From NCBI RefSeq assembly GCF_002102175.1, contig NZ_LQOX01000131.1:62001-126000 (forward strand): a stretch of DNA of 64,000 nt, given 5' to 3'. The position numbers were made by a program, and so were the translations under genes. The notes under the pieces were generated by a model that was given only the letters and a program-made list of their open reading frames with translations, did not search any database and was not told the origin of the DNA. This DNA comes from Mycobacterium gastri (lineage in GTDB: Bacteria; Actinomycetota; Actinomycetes; Mycobacteriales; Mycobacteriaceae). Numbering within the stretch: the first letter of the stretch is position 1; each line of letters opens with the position of its first letter. Shown here piece by piece: positions 8,224 to 16,580 of this stretch.

Positions 8224-8988
8224 CTACCCAGGGGGCACACCGCGGGCGAACCGTCGTAGCCAATCGAACCAGGCAGTCATACCCGCACCCGTGCGGGCAC
8301 TGACCGGCAAGATCGTCGCGGTCGTATTCACCTGGCGGATATGGGCGATGTACGCCTGCACATCGGCGTCCAGATAGGGCACCAGGTCAATCTTGTTGAG
8401 CAGCACCACATCCACCGAGCGAAACATCACCGGATATTTGAGCGGTTTGTCCTCGCCTTCGGTGACGGAATAGACCATGGCCTTCGCGTGCTCGCCGACG
8501 TCGAATTCGGCCGGGCAGACCAGGTTGCCGACGTTTTCGATGATCACCAGGTCCAGACCGGGCAAGTCCAGGCCCGGCAGGGCGCGGTTGACCATGGGCG
8601 CGTCCAGATGGCATTCGCCGCCAAAACCGTTGCTGGTGTTCAGCAGTGACACCTGGGCGCCGCGGCCGCTGAGTTTGGCGGCATCGAGGTCGGTGGCGAT
8701 GTCGCCCTCGATTATCCCGATCGCGAACTCGCCGGCGAGTTCGTCGAGCGTGGTTTGCAGCACGGTGGTCTTTCCCGACCCAGGGGAACTCATCAGGTTG
8801 AGCGCGCGGATGCCGTTGCTGTCGAATGCCGCCCGGTTGATAGCGGCGCGCGCGTCGTTCTCGGCGAAGATATCTTCGAGGACGTCGACGCGCGCAGCGC
8901 CGGTCTGGTAACCGGTGTGATCCCCGTGTTCGTGCTCGTGCTCGTGGATGTGCACAGTGCCGTCGTCGTGGCGGTGAAACCTACCCAT
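8224..8988 (-). CDS. hypB: Hydrogenase nickel-insertion GTPase HypB
   Basis: A GTPase that works with HypA to load nickel into the large subunit. The N-terminus is a histidine-rich nickel-storage stretch (HIHEHEHEHGDH). Then come the P-loop SSPGSGKTT, the metal-site region LLNTSNGFGGECHLD, ENVGNLVCPAEF, and the guanine-specificity motif NKIDL. Start chosen at ATG 8986-8988, with AAAGG about 8 bases upstream; a TTG at 8994 would add two residues. hypA ends 12 bases upstream, so they are one transcription unit. Confidence 0.94.
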   Translation of the reverse strand: MGRFHRHDDGTVHIHEHEHEHGDHTGYQTGAARVDVLEDIFAENDARAAINRAAFDSNGIRALNLMSSPGSGKTTVLQTTLDELAGEFAIGIIEGDIATDLDAAKLSGRGAQVSLLNTSNGFGGECHLDAPMVNRALPGLDLPGLDLVIIENVGNLVCPAEFDVGEHAKAMVYSVTEGEDKPLKYPVMFRSVDVVLLNKIDLVPYLDADVQAYIAHIRQVNTTATILPVSARTGAGMTAWFDWLRRFARGVPPG

Positions 8989-9000
8989 TCTCAATACCTT

Positions 9001-9336
9001 TCACGAGACATCGAGCGATGTCACCAGGAATTCGTTGCCGCGTAGCACCTCGACGTCGGGACTGTCGCAGTGCGGGCACCAGATCGACCAGGCCGAGGTG
9101 ATTTCCGATTGCCGGCCGCAGGCACGGCAGCGCACCTCGGCGGTGACGCATTCCAGTTCCAGTTCGGCGTCCGGCAGGTCCGCCGAATCGCGGACCAGCG
9201 TCCAGCAAAACGACAGCGACTCCGGGACCACCTGCCGAAGCGCGCCGACCCGCACCCGGACGACGTCGACGTGGCGTCCGTCGGCATGTGTCTTGACCAC
9301 GCCGGCGATCGCCTCACACAGGGCGAGCTCATGCAT
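9001..9336 (-). CDS. hypA: Hydrogenase nickel metallochaperone HypA
   Basis: A 111-residue HypA/HybF protein. N-terminal MHE supplies the nickel ligand His2. The C-terminal zinc site has two CxxC pairs, CRAC and CPHC. It begins MHELALCEAIAGVV, as the family does, and delivers nickel together with HypB. Starts at ATG 9334-9336. The 125-base gap to nicT upstream contains no other gene. Confidence 0.95.
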   Translation of the reverse strand: MHELALCEAIAGVVKTHADGRHVDVVRVRVGALRQVVPESLSFCWTLVRDSADLPDAELELECVTAEVRCRACGRQSEITSAWSIWCPHCDSPDVEVLRGNEFLVTSLDVS

Positions 9337-9461
9337 GACCGTGCCCCGCATGCCTACGGGTCGACGAGCCCATGAGCCTGTTCTACACCGTCGACAACCA
9401 ACGGGGCCATCTCGGCGAGACCGGCGCCGCGGCCCTCGTTCGTCAGCGCACACCCGGACCG

Positions 9462-10598
9462 TCAGGCCGCGCGCTCGACCGCCGGCACCCACTTTTCTTC
9501 GATGCGACCCAGGCGCCAGATGAGCAGGGCGACGGCCCAGGTGACCACGAACATGGCGACGACCGCGAAGCCGACCACGTTCAGGTCCAATCCGGCGATC
9601 CACCTCCAGAACGGGCCCCGCCAGCCGAATTCGTCGGCGAACAGGCCCAGCAGTTCGACGCTGCCGATCAGCAACGCGACCGCTACCGAAAGTGCGGTGA
9701 CGGTGATGTTGTAGTAGATCTTGCGCACCGGATTGGAGAATGCCCAGCCGTAGGCGAAGTTCATGAACGAACCGTCGATGGTGTCCAGCAGGCACATGCC
9801 CGCGGTGAACAACACCGGCAGGCACAGGATGGCGTACCAGGGCAACCCGGCTGCCGCGCTGGTGCTCGCCAGGACCAGCAGTGCGATTTCGGTGGCGGTG
9901 TCGAAGCCCAGCCCGAACAGCAACCCCACCGGATACATATGCCAGGACTTGGTAATCGCCTTGGTGAATCGCCCGAGGAATCGGTTGACTAGTCCTCGGT
10001 TGTCCAGCTGTTGCTCCAGTTCGGCTTCGTTGAACTGGCCACGACGCAACCGGGCGAACACCCGCAGGATGCCGGCCAGGACAATGACGTTGAGCACGGC
10101 GATCAGATACAGGAACACTCCGGAGACGCCGGTGCCGATCAGGCCGGTGTAGTGGTGCAACGAAGAGGAGTCTTGTTGAACCGGTCCGACGATGGCTTTG
10201 ACTCCGGTCGCCAGTAATACCGCCAGAGCGAAGACGACGGTGGAGTGGCCCAGCGAGAAGAAGAACCCGGCGGCCAGCGGCCGCTGCCCGTCGTTCATCA
10301 GCTTGCGGGTGGTGTTGTCGATGGCGGCGATGTGGTCGGCATCGAAGGCGTGCCGCATGCCGAGCGTGTATGCGGTCAAGCCGATGCCGATGCCAAATGC
10401 CTTGCCGCCCAGGGCGAGTTGCGCGGGCTCCACCAGAGCGATGAGGGTGATCCAGCCGACCAGGTGCAGCGCGACGATGACGGCCAACATCGATCCCAGG
10501 CGCCACCACTCCGCTGGTGCCAAGACGCCGAGCACCCCGGAAAAACCTGTCAACGGTGAGGGATGTGACGGGCGCCGGTCGAGTTCTCTACGGGCCAT
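9462..10598 (-). CDS. nicT: NicT-type high-affinity nickel/cobalt transporter
   Basis: A 378-residue NiCoT permease with about eight membrane spans. Family signatures are present: GMRHAFDADHIAAIDNTTR in the second span (the metal-binding HX4DH) and GLGFDTATEIALL. It supplies nickel to the hydrogenase encoded downstream. An M. tuberculosis homologue (Rv2856, from memory) sits in the same neighbourhood. The start at ATG 10596-10598 is preceded by a promoter and a nickel-regulator-like operator. Confidence 0.94.
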   Translation of the reverse strand: MARRELDRRPSHPSPLTGFSGVLGVLAPAEWWRLGSMLAVIVALHLVGWITLIALVEPAQLALGGKAFGIGIGLTAYTLGMRHAFDADHIAAIDNTTRKLMNDGQRPLAAGFFFSLGHSTVVFALAVLLATGVKAIVGPVQQDSSSLHHYTGLIGTGVSGVFLYLIAVLNVIVLAGILRVFARLRRGQFNEAELEQQLDNRGLVNRFLGRFTKAITKSWHMYPVGLLFGLGFDTATEIALLVLASTSAAAGLPWYAILCLPVLFTAGMCLLDTIDGSFMNFAYGWAFSNPVRKIYYNITVTALSVAVALLIGSVELLGLFADEFGWRGPFWRWIAGLDLNVVGFAVVAMFVVTWAVALLIWRLGRIEEKWVPAVERAA

Positions 10599-10637
10599 GT
10601 TGGTCCTTGCAGCGGCGGGCGGAACGCAACAGGCACG

Positions 10638-10666
10638 ACTGTAGGTTGCGTCACAAGTTATTGCAA
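10638..10666 (-). promoter_or_regulatory. Candidate nicT promoter
   Basis: Minus-strand TTGCAA (10661-10666) and TACAGT (10638-10643) are spaced by 17 bases, about 40 bases before the nicT ATG. The -35 hexamer is also one half of the Nur-like operator, so a bound repressor would block RNA polymerase. Confidence 0.5.
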
Positions 10667-10677
10667 GTCACTTGCAG
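10661..10677. promoter_or_regulatory. Nur-like nickel operator upstream of nicT
   Basis: TTGCAAGTCACTTGCAG fits the Streptomyces Nur box TTGCAA-N5-TTGCAA at 11 of 12 defined positions. It also contains the perfect palindrome TGCAAGT-C-ACTTGCA (10662-10676). A Fur-family gene lies 870 bases away. Operator function is inferred from motif, position over the -35 and context. Confidence 0.6.
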
Positions 10678-10717
10678 AAGCACCGGGATCTGTCGCCGGT
10701 GAACACCGCGTTGCGTG

Positions 10718-11095
10718 CTACGCGCTGGCGGCGCCGGTGACGGCCGCGCTGTGGTGGTTGCGCCGGGCGGCGATGAAGGCCGCCCAGGACTTCACCTGGG
10801 GGTGCTGCTTGAGAAGGGCACGACGCTGGCGTTCCGTCAGCCCGCCCCAGATCCCGTACTCGACGCGGTTGTCGAGCGCGTCGGCGGCGCACTCGAGAAT
10901 CACCGGGCAGTTCCGGCAGAACGCCGCCGCTTCTCGCTGGGCGGCGCCGCGCACGAACAATTCCTCTGGGTCAATGTTGCGGCACCGGGCTTTGGACACC
11001 CACGCGGCGCGGGCCTCGGCGTCCGAGCCGTAGGGAAGGTGGTGAACTGCAGTAATGGCGCCGGTTTGGGCGGCGTAATTCCGGATTTTTGGCAC
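10718..11095 (-). CDS. WhiB-family iron-sulfur transcriptional regulator
   Basis: A 125-residue WhiB-like protein. C38, C60, C63 and C69 form the C...CX2CX5C ligand set of the redox- and NO-sensitive 4Fe-4S cluster, followed by the GIWGG turn and a basic C-terminus (ERQRRALLKQH). Start chosen at GTG 11093-11095 because GGGGGAG sits just upstream; an upstream ATG would add 27 residues unlike the family. It lies 119 bases upstream of nicT on the same strand, so redox control of the nickel/hydrogenase genes is conceivable (inference). The exact WhiB class is not determined. Confidence 0.9.
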   Translation of the reverse strand: MPKIRNYAAQTGAITAVHHLPYGSDAEARAAWVSKARCRNIDPEELFVRGAAQREAAAFCRNCPVILECAADALDNRVEYGIWGGLTERQRRALLKQHPQVKSWAAFIAARRNHHSAAVTGAASA

Positions 11096-11547
11096 GAGAC
11101 TCCCCCAAGGCTGCGGCCGGTGTTGACAGATGAACTTTTCGAACGGCCTGTTTTGCCCGCGGCCAAGTGCGTGCACGCGCCAGATTTACCGAGGGCTCAA
11201 CCCCCTGTCATGCTCAATCCCTGCTGTTGCGGGGATAGAGCGGTGTCAAACAGGCGTCTGTCGCGACAGTACGAAAGGGCGTCAGGTAGCGCCTAGGGCC
11301 CTTTGTCACCACCGGAGAGGCTTCAAATCCCTTGTGGCTGTGACCATCGTCCTTGCCGGTTCGTACGCACGATCGACCGGGGCCGCGGGCACGTGGTCCC
11401 CGCATGTGACCGTTGGCCTTGCCGGCGTCGGGGCCAAGGCCAGGGTCTCGGTGGCGGGTCCGCCCGGCGCACGGGCCGCGTCGCAATCGCCACCCCGGGC
11501 CCGACCGTATACTGGCGATCCCGGCCGTCCGGCGCGACACTGAACAG
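11096..11547. other. Intergenic region between divergent whiB and fur-family genes
   Basis: 452 bases without a convincing gene. It contains a perfect 12-bp palindrome CTGTCGCGACAG (11258-11269) and a TATACT (11508-11513) suitable as the -10 of the Fur-family gene. Short open frames here lack ribosome sites and were not called. Confidence 0.5.
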
Positions 11548-12081
11548 GTGACGTCAAAGCCGTCGGGCCTGGACCCGGCTGTCACCGAGCGGATCGGCGA
11601 ACTCTTGCGTGCCCGCGGCCTGCGGCGGATGCCCTCGCGGATTCAGGTGCTGGCGGTCCTCGAACCGGTCAACGGCCATCTGTCGGTGGCCGAGATTTAT
11701 CAGCGGCTGACCGCCTGCCTGTCCGCCGATACCCAGCCGCCCGACCTGGCCACCGTCTATCGCACCGTGACCACCCTGGTCGACCAGGGAGTGTTGCATG
11801 CGTTGACCCTCGATGGAGGGGTAACCACTTACGGGCTGGCCACGGCGCCACACCACCATGCGGTGTGCACCCAGTGCGGGGCGATCATCGAAGTGCCCGC
11901 GCGGCAGCTGAGCTCGGCACTCGAGCATGCGATGGCGGGCAGCTCGTTCGCACTGTCGGAACGGGCCGGTCTGACGCTGCGCGGCCTGTGCCCCGCATGT
12001 CAGGACAATGTGCAGGATTTCGGCGACGCCACCGATCCGCGCTCTCCCCGGCGACGCGATCCCGCGCAGCGCCGGCGCTGA
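11548..12081 (+). CDS. Fur-family metalloregulator, probable nickel regulator (Nur)
   Basis: A 177-residue Fur-superfamily repressor. A winged-helix N-terminus (LRRMPSRIQVLAVL, PPDLATVYRTVTTLVDQGVL) is followed by a dimer domain with H102-H104. Structural zinc pairs are C107/C110 (CTQC) and C148/C151 (CPAC). Start chosen at GTG 11548, where the family alignment begins. The Nur-type box before nicT argues for nickel sensing rather than iron, zinc or peroxide sensing, but the metal cannot be read from sequence alone. It is convergent with mtr, three bases apart. I do not recall it at this place in M. tuberculosis. Confidence 0.85.
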   Translation: MTSKPSGLDPAVTERIGELLRARGLRRMPSRIQVLAVLEPVNGHLSVAEIYQRLTACLSADTQPPDLATVYRTVTTLVDQGVLHALTLDGGVTTYGLATAPHHHAVCTQCGAIIEVPARQLSSALEHAMAGSSFALSERAGLTLRGLCPACQDNVQDFGDATDPRSPRRRDPAQRRR

Positions 12082-12083
12082 CA

Positions 12084-13463
12084 TCAGCGCAGGTTCAGCA
12101 GCGCGTTTTCGACGACCTCGGGCAGCGCCGGGTGAATCCAGTACTGGCCGCGGGCCATTTCGGCTGCGGTGAGTCCGAAGCTCATCGCCTGGATCAGCGG
12201 CTGGATGATCGACGACGCCTGGTGGCCCATGATGTGCGCGCCCAGCAGGCGCCCGCTGCCGCGTTCGGCGATGAGCTTGAGGAATCCGGTGGTGTCTTCC
12301 ATCGCCCAGCCATAACCGACGTCGCCGTAGTCCTGTATTGCGACGCAAATGTCGAAACCTCTTGCCACGGCTTCGTTTTCGGTTAATCCCACAGCGGCCA
12401 GCTGGGGATCGGTGAACACCGCCGCCGGTACGTAGCGATGGTCGGTAACGGCCATCGACGCGGTATCGTCCCAGTCGCACAGCAGGTTATGTTGCACGAC
12501 ACGGGCTTCGTGATTGGCGACGTGCTTGAGCTGATACGGCGACGAGACGTCACCGAGCGCGAAAACGTTACGGGCGGAAGTTCTTTGGTATTCGTCGACG
12601 GCGACCCGGTCATCGTCCACGTCGACGCCGGCCCGGTCGGTGTCGAGCAGGTCGGCGTTGGACCTCCGGCCGGTCGCCACCAGCAGCAGATCCGCGTCGA
12701 TGGTGGACCCGTCGTCGAGCGTGAGCGACAGGCCGGTTGCGCCGTCTTCCCCGGCCACCACATTGCGGTGGGTGCGCAGTTCCCATTTGGTCGAGGCGAT
12801 GCGGGTAAACCGTTCGCACAGCGTGTCGTCGCAATGCCGCAGCATGCAGCCGCCCCGGATCACCAACGTGACGCGAACCCCGAACGCCGAGAAGACGTGC
12901 GCGAATTCTGCTGCCACGAAACCGCTTCCGACGATTACCAGGTGCTTCGGCAGCTCGGCGATCCGCATGACGGAGTCGCTGGTGTGGTACCTGACGCCGC
13001 AGGCCAGGATCGCCGGCGGAATCACCGGCCGCGAACCGGCCGCGATCACCACCTGATCGGCGGTGAACTCGTCACCATCGTCGGTGCGCAACAGATAGCG
13101 CCCGTCGGCCTGGACGCCGCCGAACCGGGTATGGGCGGGGTACACGTCGATGTTGCGGGCCGAGCGCCGATACTGCTCGCCGCCCATCGCGATCGGATCG
13201 ATGCGCCCGAAGACGCGGGAGACGATATCGTCCCAGCGCACCCCGTCGATGTGCGCGTCGACGCCGTACCGGCTGGCACCCTGGATGGTTTTGGCCACAT
13301 CTGCGGCGTAGACGAACATCTTGGTCGGCAGGCACCCGACGTTGAGGCAGGTGCCGCCGAAGGTGCCCTGCTCGCAGATCGCCACCCGTTTGTGCGCATA
13401 GCGGTCGTCGAGAATGCTGTTGCCCGAACCGGTTCCGATGATCGCCAGGTCGTAGGTTTCCAT
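12084..13463 (-). CDS. mtr: Mycothione reductase
   Basis: A 459-residue flavoprotein disulfide reductase that uses NADPH to reduce mycothione to mycothiol, the actinobacterial redox thiol. N-terminal FAD motif (IIGTGSGNS), redox-active disulfide GGTCLNVGCLPTKM, NAD(P) motif VIVGSGFVAAEFAHVF, FAD contact NVFALGDVS, and the C-terminal catalytic His in IHPALPEVVENALL. Start chosen at ATG 13461-13463 (METYDLAIIG) as in the known enzyme; a GTG at 13475 would add four residues. The upstream lipase gene ends 8 bases earlier, so they are probably co-transcribed. Ortholog of Rv2855. Confidence 0.95.
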   Translation of the reverse strand: METYDLAIIGTGSGNSILDDRYAHKRVAICEQGTFGGTCLNVGCLPTKMFVYAADVAKTIQGASRYGVDAHIDGVRWDDIVSRVFGRIDPIAMGGEQYRRSARNIDVYPAHTRFGGVQADGRYLLRTDDGDEFTADQVVIAAGSRPVIPPAILACGVRYHTSDSVMRIAELPKHLVIVGSGFVAAEFAHVFSAFGVRVTLVIRGGCMLRHCDDTLCERFTRIASTKWELRTHRNVVAGEDGATGLSLTLDDGSTIDADLLLVATGRRSNADLLDTDRAGVDVDDDRVAVDEYQRTSARNVFALGDVSSPYQLKHVANHEARVVQHNLLCDWDDTASMAVTDHRYVPAAVFTDPQLAAVGLTENEAVARGFDICVAIQDYGDVGYGWAMEDTTGFLKLIAERGSGRLLGAHIMGHQASSIIQPLIQAMSFGLTAAEMARGQYWIHPALPEVVENALLNLR

Positions 13464-13471
13464 GGCGGCGC

Positions 13472-14488
13472 TCACCCTTTCCCCGACGATGCCGAGGCGC
13501 CGGTGTCATCCAGTGTGCTGAGGTAGTGGTCCAACCAGTTGTCCAGGTGGCGATAGGCTATCCGGCGCGGCTCGGGCAGCGACAAGAACACGTCGTGTTT
13601 GGCGTCCGGCACCGGAATGATGGTGCTGCGGTTGCCGATACAACCCGCCCAGCGGGCGATACGGGTGACGTCGAGCACCGCGTCGCCGCGTTGCAGGGCT
13701 GCCGGGTCGGCGTTTTCGCGCACGGTGTGATCGGAACGAAGGATCAGGTTGGGCACGCCGACGTCGAGCCCGCGATGTAGCCGTGCCTGGCCGCGACGCG
13801 TGGCATGCACCCAGCCGAAGGTGATCGGGAAGCCGCCCACGGGTTTCCACTGCAGGTTGTAGTCGAACTCGCCGTCATAGTCGCGGTGCAGGGTGGAGCC
13901 GTATCCGCTCTCACGCGGTGCCCGGACCACTCTCTTGGGCCGCATCCGCGATATCGCGGCGACCGCGGCCGAGGTGAGGCCCGAACGCAGGATCGCCGGC
14001 CCGTGCAGATCCAGGAAGGGGCTGTTGAGCACCAGGCCGCCGACGGCCGCGTGCGCTGTCGTGCTGCGCCGGCGCAACCGGTCCAGCCACAGCGAGACGA
14101 TCAGCCCGCCGGCGGAATGGCCGTACACCAGAACCCGCGCCGTGTCCGTTTGCTCGCCGATGACGCGCAGGGCGTGTTCCAGTTCGGCGTCATAGTGGGC
14201 CAGATCGGTGGTGAAGTGCGGGGTCTGGCCGTCGTGCCGGGAGCGGCCGCATTTGCGGAGGTCCAGCGCATAGAAGGCGAACCCGCGGCGCGCGAAGTGA
14301 TCGGCCAGTTCGGTGTGGAAGAAGTAGTCGGTATAGCCGTGTACCGCCAGGACGGCGTGATCGCTCTGGACCGGATCTCCGCGGCGGATCAGGGTCGCGA
14401 CGACGTCGCCTTCACCGTCGGGGTCGGGTCCGAGCGGGATCGGGTGCTGCCAATAGCCGGGCAGGACGTCGGGCATCCAGCCAGTCAC
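13472..14488 (-). CDS. Alpha/beta hydrolase (lysophospholipase-like), Rv2854 homologue
   Basis: A 338-residue serine hydrolase, no signal peptide. Oxyanion region AVLAVHGYTDYFFH, DLRKCGRS, nucleophile elbow GHSAGG, and a C-terminal His in PDAKHDVFLSLPEPR. This is the fold of Hydrolase_4/monoacylglycerol lipases. Substrate unknown. GTG start at 14488. It is the upstream partner of mtr, an arrangement shared with M. tuberculosis (Rv2854-Rv2855, from memory). Confidence 0.88.
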   Translation of the reverse strand: MTGWMPDVLPGYWQHPIPLGPDPDGEGDVVATLIRRGDPVQSDHAVLAVHGYTDYFFHTELADHFARRGFAFYALDLRKCGRSRHDGQTPHFTTDLAHYDAELEHALRVIGEQTDTARVLVYGHSAGGLIVSLWLDRLRRRSTTAHAAVGGLVLNSPFLDLHGPAILRSGLTSAAVAAISRMRPKRVVRAPRESGYGSTLHRDYDGEFDYNLQWKPVGGFPITFGWVHATRRGQARLHRGLDVGVPNLILRSDHTVRENADPAALQRGDAVLDVTRIARWAGCIGNRSTIIPVPDAKHDVFLSLPEPRRIAYRHLDNWLDHYLSTLDDTGASASSGKG

Positions 14489-14524
14489 GGGGTCAGCTTA
14501 GAGCGTGGTCACCCGCGATGTCGG

Positions 14525-16360
14525 TCAGCCGGGCGCGCCAGGCGCGCCGTCTGTGCCGGGGGAACCTGGGGGGCCGCCCGTGGATGTTCCGGAGCCGCCC
14601 GCGCCAAGGGCGCCGCCTGCACCCCCCGCGCCGCCGAGGCCACCGGTACCACCCACGCCACCGGCACCGGTGCCGCCGATGCGGCCGCTCAGCCAGCCCC
14701 CGGACCCGCCCGCGCCGCCGAGGCCCGGGGCACCGCCGGCACCGCCGGCCCCACCATTGCCGCCGTGACCTCCGTCACCGCCGGCACCGCCGACGAAACT
14801 AAAAGACATGGGGTTGCTGCCGGTACCGGAACCCCCGCCGCCGCCAGCGCCGCCCGCACCGCCAGCACCGCCCGCACCGCCGGCACCGGCGTTGCCGCCG
14901 ACGCCGCCCGCGCCGCCGTCGCCCAGCAATATGCCGGCCGCACCGCCGCGACCACCCAGACCGCCGGCCCCGCCGGTGCCCCCGGTGCCGAGTGCGCTGC
15001 CGCCATTGCCGCCCGCACCGCCGTCGCCGCCGGTGGCCCTGATGGCACTGCCGCTGGTGGTGCTGGCGTTACCGCCAACGCCGCCGAGTCCGCCGGCACC
15101 GGCCGACGCGCCGTCGCCGCCGGTGCCGCCGGTACCCCCGAGGCCACCGCTGCCGCCATTGCCGACCAGCAGCCCGCCACGCCCGCCGTCACCGCCGGCA
15201 CCTCCAGCCCCTCCGGCGCCGCCGGACACGTTACTGTCCTGCCCGTTCCCGCCGTTGCCGCCGTGGCCTGCGAGGGCGGTGATGACCGCATTGGCGTTCC
15301 CGCCGGACGCGCCGTTACCACCAGTACCGCCGGATGCCTGCGCGTCACCACCGTCACCACCAGCACCACCGGCGGCGGTACTACCGCTCGTCGTGGTTGC
15401 GAACCCACCGGCCCCGCCGTTGCCGCCGTTGCCGCCGTTGCCGCCGTTGCCGCCGTCGCCGCCAGTGGCGTTACCGCTACCCTGGGCGGTTGCGTTGCCG
15501 CCGGCGCCCCCCTTCCCGCCGGTCATTGCGACGCCGCCGTCGCTGCCCGTTCCCCCAGCGCCCCCGGTGGCGCTGGTAGTACCACCCACGTTTGAACTGG
15601 TACCGGCGGTGCCGGCAACGGCCGCGCCGACGGGGGTGGGGTTGCTGCCATCGGTGCCAATGGCGCCGGTGCCGCCCTGTCCGCCGGCGCCGCCGCCGCC
15701 GAACAGGATGGCGTTGCCGCCGTGACCGCCTGGTCCGCCATTGCCGCCGTTGACGCCCACGATGCCTAATCCGCCTTGCCCGCCGGCCCCGCCGTTGCCC
15801 AACAGCAGCCCGCCGGCACCGCCGTTACCGCCGGCCGCGCCCGTCCCCCCGGGTCCGCCTGCGCCGCCATCGCCGATCAGCCCCGCGTTGCCCCCGGCGC
15901 CACCCGCTTGGCCGGGCCCACCGGGCGCACCGTTCCCGCCGGTGCCGAACAGTAAGCCCCCCGGCGCGCCGGCCTCACCTGGTGCCAACCCGTTGGCGCC
16001 ATTGCCGATCAGCGGGCGCCCTAGCACCGCCTGAGTGGGAGCGTTGATCAGGTTCAGCACAGCCTGCATGGGCGACGCGTTGGCGGCTTCGGCTCTGGCA
16101 TACGAGCCGCCGGACGCGGTCAATGCTTGCGCAAACCGTGCGTGAAACGCCGTCACTTGGGCGCTGACGGTCTGATATCCCTGGCCATGCGCGCCGAACA
16201 GGGCCGCGACGGCCATCGACACCTCATCCTCGGCGGCGGCTAACAGACCCGTGGTCGGGGCCGCCGCGGCGGCGTTGGCCGCGTTGATCCCCGAACCAAT
16301 CCGCGCCAAATCCCTGGCGGCCGCGTCGAGCGTGTCCGGTGTTGCGATGAGAAACGACAT
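14525..16360 (-). CDS. PE_PGRS family protein (PE_PGRS48-like position)
   Basis: 611 residues. PE domain at residues 1-~95 (starts MSFLIATPDTLDAAARDLAR, ends near the YxxxE-type motif YARAEAAN). Then comes the PE_PGRS linker PTQAVLGRPLIGNGANG and ~480 residues of GGAGG/GGxGG repeats. PE domains act as type VII (ESX-5) secretion modules and PGRS parts are surface exposed (family knowledge). The position next to mqo corresponds to PE_PGRS48 (Rv2853). Repeats make the exact length assembly-sensitive. Divergent from mqo across a 220-base gap. Confidence 0.93.
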   Translation of the reverse strand: MSFLIATPDTLDAAARDLARIGSGINAANAAAAAPTTGLLAAAEDEVSMAVAALFGAHGQGYQTVSAQVTAFHARFAQALTASGGSYARAEAANASPMQAVLNLINAPTQAVLGRPLIGNGANGLAPGEAGAPGGLLFGTGGNGAPGGPGQAGGAGGNAGLIGDGGAGGPGGTGAAGGNGGAGGLLLGNGGAGGQGGLGIVGVNGGNGGPGGHGGNAILFGGGGAGGQGGTGAIGTDGSNPTPVGAAVAGTAGTSSNVGGTTSATGGAGGTGSDGGVAMTGGKGGAGGNATAQGSGNATGGDGGNGGNGGNGGNGGAGGFATTTSGSTAAGGAGGDGGDAQASGGTGGNGASGGNANAVITALAGHGGNGGNGQDSNVSGGAGGAGGAGGDGGRGGLLVGNGGSGGLGGTGGTGGDGASAGAGGLGGVGGNASTTSGSAIRATGGDGGAGGNGGSALGTGGTGGAGGLGGRGGAAGILLGDGGAGGVGGNAGAGGAGGAGGAGGAGGGGGSGTGSNPMSFSFVGGAGGDGGHGGNGGAGGAGGAPGLGGAGGSGGWLSGRIGGTGAGGVGGTGGLGGAGGAGGALGAGGSGTSTGGPPGSPGTDGAPGAPG

Positions 16361-16580
16361 AAAGCACCTTCCGCCAGCAGGCTTACGATCAATTGCTCGC
16401 CCATCAGGCCACGAATGGCCAGGACAGATTTTAGTGAGATCGGCAAAATGCTTTGGGCGCTTTCAAGCAATTGCCTGTGCTATCCAACTCCGCTACCGGC
16501 ATCGTCGGTCTTGGCGCAAGGTAAGCCCCAGTTCGGTCGGGATAACCTTGGAAACCAGTACAGCCGGAGGAAGGGCCAGG

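Noticed and set aside
11130..11543. Plus-strand frame of 137 codons between whiB and the Fur-family gene
   Set aside because: No ribosome site at a sensible start, Ala/Arg/Pro-rich composition and no family; treated as intergenic.
13805..15725. Long plus-strand frames (596 and 305 codons) opposite the lipase and PE_PGRS gene
   Set aside because: Mirror of GGC-rich PGRS repeats; Ala/Pro/Thr strings only.
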